37,789 nucleotides of DNA. Source: an uncultured Lacinutrix sp. (GTDB taxonomy: Bacteria; Bacteroidota; Bacteroidia; Flavobacteriales; Flavobacteriaceae). The translations under genes and the position numbers were made by a program. Location: positions 1-37,789 of the forward strand of contig CAKZMU010000001.1 in assembly GCA_937129145.1 (NCBI GenBank). Reading direction: 5' to 3'. A model generated the notes under the pieces. The model was given only the letters and a program-made list of their open reading frames with translations, did no database searches and was not told where the DNA came from. Below, in pieces: positions 1-7,645 of this stretch (position 1 is the stretch's first letter; every line of letters starts with the position of its first letter).

Positions 1-96
1 ACCTGGAAGTACATTAAATAAAAAGAAAATTACTGTCACTACTCCAAATAATGTAAGTAATGCGTAAAATGTTTTATTTAAAAAATAGCTAAGCAA
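1..96 (-). CDS. ABC transporter permease, N-terminal fragment (peptide/nickel type)
   Basis: Only the first 32 codons are inside the window; the gene runs off the left edge. The translation is one hydrophobic helix, containing FYALLTLFGVVTVIFF and ending in LFNVLPG. This is the characteristic first membrane segment of DppB/OppB-like inner-membrane permeases, which import peptides or nickel with a periplasmic binding protein. The reading frame has a stop (102-100) that is also the stop of the upstream gene, so translation must begin after it. TTG at 96-94 is the only reasonable start and gives the usual family N-terminus (LLSYFLNKTF). The gap to the upstream stop is three bases, so the two genes are probably cotranscribed. 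The family call rests on the N-terminal signature alone. Confidence 0.7.
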   Translation of the reverse strand, partial: MLSYFLNKTFYALLTLFGVVTVIFFLFNVLPG

Positions 97-99
97 ATA

Positions 100-1194
100 T
101 TATAGTTTAAGGTCGTCAATATCGTTCCAATGTACTTTTTGTTTCACAGTACCTTTACTTAATTCTAAAATACCTGGATTAGAACGAACGACTGTTTTTA
201 ATGCTTTCTCGTCACAGGAATAGAAGTCGAAATCGAAATTATAATCTGCTTTTATACGTTGTTTAGCTTCGGCTCCAGATGCTGTTAGTCCAATAACTTT
301 ATAGCCTTTTTCGGCTGCCTCCTTAGCTTTTGCCATGAAAGCTACTAATCCATCTTTTTCAGCATTATCTAAGCTATACGATACTATTACTACCAATTTC
401 TCTTCGGCTAAAATTTCTAGAGTTATATCGCCTTCTTCAGTTTCAATAGAAAAATCCAAAATTGATGGTTGATAACCTTCTTTAATCACCTTAGTTTCCA
501 CACCTAAATATTCACCATCAACAGTTGGATACGACCCATTGGTGACAAATTCTTTTTCCTCACCATTTACCTTAAATGTCCAAGTAAATTCTTGAATTGC
601 TTTTGGAGCATCTTCAGGTGTACTCATATTTTCAATAAGATTATCACCTATTTTATATGCTCTAAAATCTACTGTTGGCAAATGCATTAATACATGATAT
701 CCAAACCATAAACACCAAATAAAACTTACTAATGCAATAATGGTTGTTGGTAATTTTGAAAAAACAGGCTTTATGTACTTCATCCCATAAAAGAGTATTA
801 AAATAAATACCAATAGAATGACATCTTTTGTAAAACTTTCCCATGGAGTTAGTTTTAAAGCATCTCCAAAACAGCCACAATCCTTTACTTTATCGAAATA
901 AGCTGAATAGAATGTCAAAAACGTGAAAAACACAATCATACCCAATAAACTCCATATAGTGAATTTAGGCTTGTAACCTATAAGTAAAAACACCCCTAAT
1001 ACGACTTCAAAAACCACTACAATAACTGAAATCCCTAAGGCATAAGGGATTAAAAACTCGATATTCAAAACATCTGAACCGAAGTATTCCTGTAATTTAT
1101 ACGAAAACCCTAATGGGTCATTTAGTTTAATTAATCCTGAAATAATAAATAAAACGCCTACTAGTATTCTAGAAATTGCAACTAATATTTTCAT
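100..1194 (-). CDS. DoxX/MauE-like membrane protein with thioredoxin-like C-terminal domain (BT_3928 family)
   Basis: A protein of 364 residues. Residues 1-145 hold four membrane helices of the DoxX/MauE fold, with a CGCFGD motif after the third; a fifth helix lies at about 150-170. The rest (about 190-364) is soluble and looks like a thioredoxin-like domain: an LVVIVSYS strand, a helix, then VIGLTAS and a late SNPG turn like a cis-proline loop. It lacks the usual CXXC, and its one obvious cysteine (YSCDE) is late. Members are common in Bacteroidota and annotated only as BT_3928 family; a role in envelope thiol redox is an inference. It follows the DUF1599 gene by 25 bp and precedes the ABC permease, so a minus-strand operon is likely. 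Confidence 0.8.
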   Translation of the reverse strand: MKILVAISRILVGVLFIISGLIKLNDPLGFSYKLQEYFGSDVLNIEFLIPYALGISVIVVVFEVVLGVFLLIGYKPKFTIWSLLGMIVFFTFLTFYSAYFDKVKDCGCFGDALKLTPWESFTKDVILLVFILILFYGMKYIKPVFSKLPTTIIALVSFIWCLWFGYHVLMHLPTVDFRAYKIGDNLIENMSTPEDAPKAIQEFTWTFKVNGEEKEFVTNGSYPTVDGEYLGVETKVIKEGYQPSILDFSIETEEGDITLEILAEEKLVVIVSYSLDNAEKDGLVAFMAKAKEAAEKGYKVIGLTASGAEAKQRIKADYNFDFDFYSCDEKALKTVVRSNPGILELSKGTVKQKVHWNDIDDLKL

Positions 1195-1219
1195 AGGTCA
1201 TGGTTTTTAAATGGGTAAA

Positions 1220-1762
1220 TTATTCTTGTTCTTTAATGTGTATTAAGGCAAAAATGGCGTAATTAATCATATCTTGATAATTGGCATCAATACCTTCACT
1301 CACAATTGTTTTTCCTAAATTATCTTCTATTTGCTTAACGCGTAATAGTTTTTGTAAAATTAAATCGGTTAATGAACTCACTCGCATATCTCTCCATGCT
1401 TCACCATAATCATGGTTTTTATCCTGCATAAGCTGTTTTGTTATCGCTACTTGTTCATCGTAAAGCTTGGTAGCTTCTTCTACCGATAAGTCTGGTTGCT
1501 CTACTACACCTTTTTCTAATTGTATTAGTGCCATAATACAATAGTTTATAATTCCAATAAACTCGCTTACTTCGCCTTCGTCTACTTTTTGCACCTCATT
1601 TTGTTGCAATCCTCTAATGCGTTGTGCCTTTATAAAAATTTGATCTGTTAATGAAGGAAGCCTAAGTATTCTCCAAGCACTTCCATAATCACTCATTTTG
1701 TTCACAAACAGCTCTCTACATGTAGATACAACCTCGTCATATTGTTTTGAAGTATTTTGCAT
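1220..1762 (-). CDS. DUF1599 protein with internal duplication
   Basis: A protein of 180 residues made of two copies of one domain. Copy 1 (about 7-85) has YDEVVSTCRELF, DYGSAWRILR, SLTDQI and INYCIMALIQLEKG. Copy 2 (about 97-178) repeats this as YDEQVAITKQLM, DYGEAWRDMR, SLTDLI and INYAIFALIHIKEQ. The family is small, helical and found widely in Bacteroidota and in phages; the single domain has been linked to nucleotide modification, but no activity is established for this chromosomal form. The conserved acidic and DYG/W positions would suit a metal-dependent nucleotide enzyme, which is my inference. It is the first gene of the minus-strand group and diverges from folP. Confidence 0.85.
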   Translation of the reverse strand: MQNTSKQYDEVVSTCRELFVNKMSDYGSAWRILRLPSLTDQIFIKAQRIRGLQQNEVQKVDEGEVSEFIGIINYCIMALIQLEKGVVEQPDLSVEEATKLYDEQVAITKQLMQDKNHDYGEAWRDMRVSSLTDLILQKLLRVKQIEDNLGKTIVSEGIDANYQDMINYAIFALIHIKEQE

Positions 1763-1812
1763 AAAGTCAATTGAATTTTGCGTAAATTTCGCTTAAATTT
1801 AGAACTATTCAA

Positions 1813-1845
1813 AAGTTTAACGCTTAAAGTTCTAAGTTTAACGCT
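1813..1845. repeat. 12-bp direct repeat with 21-bp period upstream of DUF1599
   Basis: AAGTTTAACGCT occurs at 1813-1824 and again exactly at 1834-1845, a spacing of two helical turns, in the divergent DUF1599/folP intergenic region. A related string CGCTTAAA is at 1821-1828, and GCTTAAA recurs near 1791. Such phasing would suit a dimeric regulator, but no factor is known; chance in AT-rich DNA is possible. Confidence 0.5.
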
Positions 1846-1908
1846 GAGTGATTAATCCTTTATTAAATTTTTTAATTACTCAAATAAAACCCATTGTTTA
1901 ATTTAAAG

Positions 1909-1930
1909 AGATTCCTGCTTTCGCAGGAAA
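1909..1930 (+). repeat. REP-like palindrome abutting the folP start
   Basis: A perfect 7-bp stem (TTCCTGC 1912-1918 with GCAGGAA 1923-1929) with a TTTC loop, preceded by AGA. The right arm (AGGAA) ends five bases before the folP ATG, in the place of a ribosome binding site. Similar units lie at 7582-7604 (inverted) and 7619-7639. Confidence 0.7.
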
Positions 1931-1934
1931 TAAT

Positions 1935-2756
1935 ATGACCATTAATTGCAAAGGAGAACTTATTGATTTATCTACACCGAAGGTCATGGGGATTTTAAAT
2001 ATTACACCTGACTCATTTTACGATGGTGGACGCTATAAAAATGATGCGTCTATTTTAAATCAAGTGGACACCATGCTAAGCGAAGGTGCTACATTTATTG
2101 ATGTTGGAGCTTACAGTTCACGTCCTGGAGCTGACCATGTAAGTGAAGCTGAAGAGTTAAAACGTATCCTCCCAATTGTAGAATTACTTGTTGCCAAATT
2201 TCCAGATATTAATCTATCGATTGATACTTTTAGAAGTGAAGTTGCTAAAAAATGCATTAATGCTGGAGCTTTTATTGTTAATGATATTTCTGCTGGAAAG
2301 TTAGATGAAAACATGATGCAAACAGTTGGCAAATTAGGTGTACCATACATCATGATGCACATGAAAGGCACACCACAAACCATGCAACAACATACTGATT
2401 ATGATGATTTAATTAAAGACATAATATATTATTTCTCCGAAAGAATTGCCAAAGCAAGGTCACACCAAATAAAGGACATTATTATAGACCCAGGTTTTGG
2501 ATTTTCGAAAACACTTGAACAGAATTATGCGCTTTTAAATCGTTTGGAATTACTAAATATGCTAGAACAACCAATGCTTGTTGGTGTGAGTAGAAAATCC
2601 ATGATTTATAAATTATTAAAGACCAATCCTAACGATGCACTCAATGGCACCACATCGTTAAACACTATTGCTTTATTAAAAGGCTCAAAAATACTGCGTG
2701 TTCACGATGTTAAGGAAGCTATGGAATGTATAAAACTTACAAATCAACTTAACTAA
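1935..2756 (+). CDS. folP: Dihydropteroate synthase
   Basis: A 273-residue TIM-barrel enzyme joining p-aminobenzoate to hydroxymethyl-dihydropterin diphosphate to give dihydropteroate, in cytosolic folate synthesis; the sulfonamide target. Family motifs are all present and in order: GILNITPDSFYDGG (about 18-31), the loop GAYSSRPGA, SIDTF, VNDIS, MMHMKGTP, DPGFGFSKT, VGVSRKS and the final RVHDV. Length is normal. The ATG at 1935 sits just after the palindrome at 1912-1929, whose right arm could serve as a weak Shine-Dalgarno. It is followed 19 bp later by a lipoprotein gene and then cdaA; folP next to cdaA is a common order in Bacteroidota. folE (23499) and fhs (31618) in this window serve the same pathway. 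Confidence 0.97.
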   Translation: MTINCKGELIDLSTPKVMGILNITPDSFYDGGRYKNDASILNQVDTMLSEGATFIDVGAYSSRPGADHVSEAEELKRILPIVELLVAKFPDINLSIDTFRSEVAKKCINAGAFIVNDISAGKLDENMMQTVGKLGVPYIMMHMKGTPQTMQQHTDYDDLIKDIIYYFSERIAKARSHQIKDIIIDPGFGFSKTLEQNYALLNRLELLNMLEQPMLVGVSRKSMIYKLLKTNPNDALNGTTSLNTIALLKGSKILRVHDVKEAMECIKLTNQLN

Positions 2757-2775
2757 AATTGAATTATTACTATAA

Positions 2776-3435
2776 ATGAAAAAAATAATATTTATCATTT
2801 TTATATTTTGTTTTCTCTCTTCATGTAATGAGCGCATTGTACAATTACCTGAAACCACGAACAAGGATATTACCGAAGTAACAGATGTTTCGCCAATTTA
2901 TATGTTTTACGATGAAGAAAAAGATAGTATAGAGTTTAACCGTAGAAACATGATTAGTGCTACCAATTGGCTAGTAAATATTGACAAACGCTTAACCTTA
3001 AAGCAAATTCTACCTCATTTACAATATTTACAAGAAAAAAGACAAGGCGATGAAAAGCATAGTTTTCACAACTACTTTACCTGTAATAATACCGAGTTGA
3101 AAAACTTGTCTTTTATTGAGTTTACTGATGTGGTTTATTATGAAGACTATCCAAACAAGGATTATGAGGAAGATAAAATTTATATTTATGTTCATGCTGA
3201 TGGAAAAACAAGCTCTTCAAACGACACTCATAATGAATATGAATCATTTTCCACATACATTGACTTAAAAAAAGAATATTTTAAAAATATTCCTGAAATA
3301 GAAACTATACTGTCATTACATGAAAATTTATCTTTTCAAAATTACATTGATATAAAATCAAAATTGCTGTCGGTAAAATCTGATGGTTTAAAAATTTCAA
3401 ATCAAGAGATAATCTTAATTAACTATATTTATTAA
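2776..3435 (+). CDS. Putative lipoprotein of unknown function
   Basis: A protein of 219 residues with a clear lipoprotein signal: MKKIIFII, a hydrophobic stretch and the lipobox LSSC with Cys17. No domain is recognised. The mature part is rich in D, E, K and Y and has no further membrane helix, so it should be a soluble domain tethered to a membrane; lipoprotein maturation would need the Lgt encoded at 26142. It lies between folP (19 bp before) and cdaA (21 bp after), a pair that is usually closer together, so it may be a lineage-specific insertion into that operon. Its function cannot be told from sequence. Confidence 0.8.
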   Translation: MKKIIFIIFIFCFLSSCNERIVQLPETTNKDITEVTDVSPIYMFYDEEKDSIEFNRRNMISATNWLVNIDKRLTLKQILPHLQYLQEKRQGDEKHSFHNYFTCNNTELKNLSFIEFTDVVYYEDYPNKDYEEDKIYIYVHADGKTSSSNDTHNEYESFSTYIDLKKEYFKNIPEIETILSLHENLSFQNYIDIKSKLLSVKSDGLKISNQEIILINYIY

Positions 3436-3456
3436 AATTTAAAACACAACCCAAGC

Positions 3457-4242
3457 TTGGAAATATTTGACGACTTATTAAAATTTACAGTTCTAGACGT
3501 TATCGATATTATTTTAGTAGCATTACTACTCTACTATGTTTACAAGCTTATTAAAGGGACGGTCGCCATTAATATTTTTGTGGGTATCGTAATTGTCTAT
3601 CTTATTTATTTACTAGTTGACGCCTTACAAATGAAAATGCTCACCACTATTCTCGGTGGTTTTATGAGTGTAGGTTTAATAGCGTTAATTATAGTATTTC
3701 AGCCAGAAATAAGGAAGTTTTTATTAATGGTTGGCTCTACCAATATTGGTGCTAAAAGTGGTTTGACCAAACGTCTTAATTTTTTAAGAACCCAAGTCAT
3801 TCACGATACCGAAGCAGAAACTGTTGTGGCTGCTTGTGTTAAAATGGGAAGCTCTAAAACTGGCGCTTTAATAGTTTTGGAGCGCAATAACAATCTTGAT
3901 TTTTTAGTGTCCACAGGCGACGAAATGAACATAAAGGTCACGCAACCCATTTTAGAAAGTATCTTTTTTAAAAATAGCCCTTTGCATGATGGCGCCATTA
4001 TTATTGCCAATAATATTATAAAAGCTACACGTGTAATTCTTCCAGTGAATAATGAAAAAAATATCCCTGAACGTTTTGGCTTAAGGCATCGTGCAGCCAT
4101 TGGTGTAACTGAAAAAACGGATGCATTGGCTATAGTGGTTTCAGAAGAAACTGGTCAAATTTCGTATATAAAAAACGGTGAGTTTATAATGTATAAAAAT
4201 ACCGAAGAGCTTACTGAAAAAATCAAGGAAGACTTAACGTAA
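3457..4242 (+). CDS. cdaA: Diadenylate cyclase CdaA
   Basis: A 261-residue membrane enzyme that condenses two ATP into c-di-AMP. Three N-terminal helices (about 12-32, 36-54, 63-85) precede a DisA_N catalytic domain. The catalytic signatures are intact: D178-G179-A180 (PLHDGA) and R210-H211-R212 (GLRHRAA). The start is TTG at 3457; no ATG lies early enough to include the first helix, and the resulting EIFDDLLKFTVLDVID matches the usual family N-terminus. c-di-AMP controls potassium and turgor in many bacteria. No phosphodiesterase of the GdpP or PgpH type and no CdaR regulator is visible in the window. The next gene begins on the last base of the cdaA stop, so the two are coupled. Confidence 0.95.
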   Translation: MEIFDDLLKFTVLDVIDIILVALLLYYVYKLIKGTVAINIFVGIVIVYLIYLLVDALQMKMLTTILGGFMSVGLIALIIVFQPEIRKFLLMVGSTNIGAKSGLTKRLNFLRTQVIHDTEAETVVAACVKMGSSKTGALIVLERNNNLDFLVSTGDEMNIKVTQPILESIFFKNSPLHDGAIIIANNIIKATRVILPVNNEKNIPERFGLRHRAAIGVTEKTDALAIVVSEETGQISYIKNGEFIMYKNTEELTEKIKEDLT

Positions 4243-5033
4243 TGGAGTGTAAAAACTGCAAATTATCAATTCAAACGCATCATAATTATTGCCCTTCTTG
4301 TGGTGCAAAAATCATTCGTAATCGATTAACTATCAAGGCTTTGTTTGCTCATTTTAGCGAACAATTTTTAAATTACGATAACAAATTTTTAAAAACCTTC
4401 ATAAAACTAACTACAAAACCTGAAGCGGTATTAAATTGCTATATAAATGGTACAAGAAAAAAGTATGTAAATGTGATAAGCTATTTTGCCATTGCACTTA
4501 CACTTTCAGGTTTCCAAATGTTTATTATAAACAAATTTTTTCCTGAATTAATGAATGTAGATTTTCTTCCTCAAAACGGAATGGAAGATATACAACAGCA
4601 AAACATGAATTTTGCTCAAGAATACCAATCAATAATGTACATGCTAATAGTTCCAATTTATGCGGTTATGTCTAAAATTGTGTTTTTTAATTACAAACAA
4701 TATAATTACACTGAGCACCTTGTTATTAACATGTATTTAGCAGCTCATATCTCTATTATTACTTCCATTTTAGTGTTGATAACCTCTTTTTTAGGTATTA
4801 ACTTTGGGATAGTTGGTTTATTATCTTTACCTCTTCAAATTGTTTTCTTTACATACTGCTACAAACGTCTTTTTAAATTAAATCTTAAATCTATTATCCT
4901 TAAAACACTTTTGTTTTTATTACTACTTAGTATTTTCTTTATAATAGCAAGCATAATTTCTGCAGTAATAATGTTTTTTAATGGAACGTTTGAAGAGATG
5001 AGAGAAATTCAAAAAAAAACACAAAATTCTTAA
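4242..5033 (+). CDS. DUF3667 zinc-ribbon membrane protein
   Basis: A protein of 263 residues. The N-terminus is a zinc ribbon with two CxxC pairs (CKNC at 3-6 and CPSC at 18-21). Next is a cytosolic segment containing the DUF3667 core (ALFAHFSEQFLNYDNKFLKT), then about five membrane helices between 78 and 250. The ATG overlaps the cdaA stop by one base, so it is cotranslated with cdaA. The function of DUF3667 is unknown; the arrangement of ribbon plus helices suggests a membrane protein with a metal-binding cytosolic handle. Its 3' end overlaps the end of the convergent exporter gene by four bases (5030-5033), so there is no room for a terminator between them. Confidence 0.85.
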   Translation: MECKNCKLSIQTHHNYCPSCGAKIIRNRLTIKALFAHFSEQFLNYDNKFLKTFIKLTTKPEAVLNCYINGTRKKYVNVISYFAIALTLSGFQMFIINKFFPELMNVDFLPQNGMEDIQQQNMNFAQEYQSIMYMLIVPIYAVMSKIVFFNYKQYNYTEHLVINMYLAAHISIITSILVLITSFLGINFGIVGLLSLPLQIVFFTYCYKRLFKLNLKSIILKTLLFLLLLSIFFIIASIISAVIMFFNGTFEEMREIQKKTQNS

Positions 5034-6796
5034 ACAGCTTCCTCTTGCAAAAACTGTACTTCATATAAATTTCTATAGTAACCATCTTGCTTTTTTAAGA
5101 GTTCGGCATGTGTGCCTTGTTCTACAATTTCGCCTGCATCCAATACAATAATATTATCTGCTTTTTTAACCGTTGCCAATCTATGTGCTATCACGATTGA
5201 GGTTCTGCCTTCGGTAATTTTATCGGTGGCTTCTTGCATTAATTGTTCGGAATATGAATCGACTGACGAGGTCGCTTCATCTAAAATTAATATACTTGGG
5301 TTGGTAACATACGCTCGTAAAAACGAAATTAATTGTCGCTGTCCAGACGACAACATCACACCACGTTCTTTTACATTATAATGATACCCATTAGGCAAAC
5401 TCATTATAAAATCGTGAATACCAATTTGCTTTGCGGCTTGTATAACATCGTCTTCTGTGATGTTTGGGTCGTTAAGCGTGATATTACTTAATATCGTGTC
5501 AGCAAATAAAAATACGTCTTGCAATACGACAGCCACTTGCCTTCTAAGTGAGTGTAAAGTTACTTCTTTTATATTGGTGTCATCAATTAATATCTCACCA
5601 GAATCAATTGTATAAAAACGATTTAACAGATTAATAATCGTTGATTTTCCTGCTCCTGTAGCGCCGACAATGGCTACCATTTCTCCTGCTTTTACATCAA
5701 ACGAAATGCCTTTAAGCACTTTTTCATCTTCAACATACGAGAAGTGCACATTATTAAATGTAATATCTCCTTTTAAATTTGAAGTGATAATATCTCCCGA
5801 GTCATCAATACTTGAAGTTGTATCCAAGACTTTAAATACTCTGTCGGCAGCCACCATTCCCATTTGCAGGGTGTTAAACTTATTGGCTATTTGATTTAAT
5901 GGGCGAAACATCATAGGAATCATCATGATGAATGCTGTTAATTCACCCTCGGTTGTAAGCTGCTGATTTACTGCACTTAATCCACCATACCAAACCACCA
6001 TTCCTAAAGTAATAGACGATAAAAGTTCAGCAATAGGAAAGAAAATAGAATTATACCACACCGTTTTTAACCATCCTTTTTTGTGGCGTTCGTTAATTGC
6101 TTTAAAGTTTTTGTACTCAATATCTTCACGTGCAAAGAGTTGCAAAATCTTCATTCCTGTCACACGTTCTTGTACAAACGAATTTAAATTAGACACTTCG
6201 TTACGCACTTCTTCAAAAGCTTTTTTCATGTATTTCTGAAAAATCTTGGTAGCAATCAATACAAAAGGCAAGGCACAAAATACAATAATGCTCAATCGCC
6301 AATTCATCATAGCCATCATGATACCAACAACTAGCATTTTTAAAATATCACTAAAAATCATGAAAAGCCCTTGACCAAAAATATCGGCAATACGTTCCAT
6401 ATCGGTCACAGCCCTTGTAATCAACACACCTACCGATGAGTTATCGTAATACTTCATCTTGAAATTTAAAATGTGCTTAAAAAGCTTGACACGAACGTCC
6501 TTAACTACCGATTGCCCAAGCCAACCAGCATAATAGATAAACAACAAGTTACAAGACACTTCTAAAATAAGAAGCACTAACATGGCTATTATGTAAGGTA
6601 AAAAACCTTCTAATTGCTGATTTGTAATGTTTTCATCAATTGCCAATTGCAATACTTTTGGTCGCAACGCACCAAAAACAGCCAACCCAACAACCGTTGC
6701 CAACGATAGTACAAACACCCAACGATAAGGTTTTATATAATACAATAACCTCTTGAAAAGTTTGGTGTCAAAAACGTTTTCTTTCTTTTTAGCCAT
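5030..6796 (-). CDS. MsbA-type ABC exporter, fused permease and ATPase
   Basis: A half-transporter of 588 residues that would act as a homodimer. The type I exporter membrane domain (six helices, about 20-320) is followed by a nucleotide-binding domain. Visible there are Walker A GATGAGKST (about 372-380), the signature LSSGQ (about 481-485), Walker B ILILDEATSS (about 499-508) and the switch His in IAHRL. Only one signature and one Walker B are seen, both intact. Substrates of such exporters in Bacteroidota range from lipid A precursors to drugs, and this one cannot be assigned. The ATG directly abuts the truA stop, so truA and the exporter form one operon. The 3' end overlaps DUF3667 on the other strand. 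Confidence 0.93.
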   Translation of the reverse strand: MAKKKENVFDTKLFKRLLYYIKPYRWVFVLSLATVVGLAVFGALRPKVLQLAIDENITNQQLEGFLPYIIAMLVLLILEVSCNLLFIYYAGWLGQSVVKDVRVKLFKHILNFKMKYYDNSSVGVLITRAVTDMERIADIFGQGLFMIFSDILKMLVVGIMMAMMNWRLSIIVFCALPFVLIATKIFQKYMKKAFEEVRNEVSNLNSFVQERVTGMKILQLFAREDIEYKNFKAINERHKKGWLKTVWYNSIFFPIAELLSSITLGMVVWYGGLSAVNQQLTTEGELTAFIMMIPMMFRPLNQIANKFNTLQMGMVAADRVFKVLDTTSSIDDSGDIITSNLKGDITFNNVHFSYVEDEKVLKGISFDVKAGEMVAIVGATGAGKSTIINLLNRFYTIDSGEILIDDTNIKEVTLHSLRRQVAVVLQDVFLFADTILSNITLNDPNITEDDVIQAAKQIGIHDFIMSLPNGYHYNVKERGVMLSSGQRQLISFLRAYVTNPSILILDEATSSVDSYSEQLMQEATDKITEGRTSIVIAHRLATVKKADNIIVLDAGEIVEQGTHAELLKKQDGYYRNLYEVQFLQEEAV

Positions 6797-7540
6797 TTAT
6801 CTTTTTATATGATTTGGGTATTCAATTTTTGTTAAATATAAGGCATGTCCAGGAACCGATGCTCCAGCGTTTGTTCTATCTTGAGACTTAATAATCTCAT
6901 GAAATTGCTCGATAGTTATTTTTCCTAAACCAATTTCAATCATAGTTCCCACTATTGCTCTTACCATATTACGTAAAAACCTATTGGCAGTAATAGAAAA
7001 AATAAGCGTATTATGTTCCTTTCTCCAGGTAGCTTCCATGATGTCACAATTATATGTTTTAACATCAGTATTACTTCTCGAAAAGCATTTAAAGTTTTTA
7101 TAGTCGAATAACACCTTACAAGCTTTATTCATTGCTTCAACATCCAATGGAAGGCTAAATTTATATGAATACTTATAATCAAATACATCTTTAGTTAACG
7201 AAATTCTATAAATATAACTTCTGCTTAAAGCATCAAAACGTGCATGCGCATCATTTGCCACTTCAAAAATAGCATGAATAGCAATATCCTTTGGTAAAAA
7301 AGAATTTAGCTTATACATTAAATCTTCAGCTATAAACTCAGTATTTGTATCAAAGTGAGCAAACATTTGTTTGGCATGTACGCCAGCATCTGTACGTCCA
7401 GCGCCAACAATAGCAATAGTTTCCCTTAATAAGGTTGACAATGCTTTCTCAACTACTTCTTGAACCGAAATAGCATTTGGTTGATTTTGCCAACCATGAT
7501 ACTCTTTTCCCTTATAAGACAATTCGATAAAATACCTCAA
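6797..7540 (-). CDS. truA: tRNA pseudouridine(38-40) synthase TruA
   Basis: A 247-residue enzyme isomerising uridines 38-40 in the anticodon arm of tRNAs. The catalytic aspartate lies in AGRTDAGVHA. Other family motifs are YHGWQNQP, FLPKDI, HARFDALSR and FLRNMVRAIVG. I start it at TTG 7540 (giving MRYFIELSYKG, the usual family N-terminus) instead of the in-frame ATG at 7573. That ATG lies inside a good promoter -7 element (7571-7578), so it would sit upstream of or at the transcript start. The stop is immediately followed by the exporter ATG. A palindrome of the REP-like family overlaps the promoter. Confidence 0.93.
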   Translation of the reverse strand: MRYFIELSYKGKEYHGWQNQPNAISVQEVVEKALSTLLRETIAIVGAGRTDAGVHAKQMFAHFDTNTEFIAEDLMYKLNSFLPKDIAIHAIFEVANDAHARFDALSRSYIYRISLTKDVFDYKYSYKFSLPLDVEAMNKACKVLFDYKNFKCFSRSNTDVKTYNCDIMEATWRKEHNTLIFSITANRFLRNMVRAIVGTMIEIGLGKITIEQFHEIIKSQDRTNAGASVPGHALYLTKIEYPNHIKR

Positions 7541-7570
7541 TCTATTTTTGATACTTTTGTTAACAAGAAA

Positions 7571-7598
7571 CAAAGATAATTTATTCCTGCAAAGGCAA
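7571..7598 (-). promoter_or_regulatory. Promoter for truA operon
   Basis: Reading the minus strand, TTG (7598-7596), 17 bases, then TATCTTTG (7578-7571) fit the Bacteroidota primary sigma pattern TTG-N17..20-TAnnTTTG. The -33 triplet falls within the palindrome at 7584-7601. Placement fixes the truA start at TTG 7540. Confidence 0.6.
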
Positions 7599-7604
7599 GA
7601 ATCT
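7582..7604 (-). repeat. REP-like palindrome, inverted copy
   Basis: Stem TTCCTGC/GCAAGAA with one mismatch around an AAAG loop (7584-7601). Its reverse complement matches the folP-proximal unit at 1909-1930 with only a few changes and shares the AGATTC flank, so the two look like members of one family in opposite orientation. Confidence 0.6.
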
Positions 7605-7618
7605 TTAACATAATTAAA

Positions 7619-7639
7619 AGATTTCCGTTTTCACGGAAA
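7619..7639 (+). repeat. REP-like palindrome abutting the phosphoesterase start
   Basis: Perfect 7-bp stem TTTCCGT (7622-7628) and ACGGAAA (7633-7639) with a TTTC loop and the AGA flank, ending six bases before the ATG at 7646. It has the same layout as the unit before folP and lies 15 bases from the inverted copy at 7582-7604. Confidence 0.7.
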
Positions 7640-7645
7640 GTAAAC

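Noticed and set aside
7541..7573. TruA starting at ATG 7573
   Set aside because: The ATG lies inside the -7 promoter element and the extra residues are absent from the usual family N-terminus.
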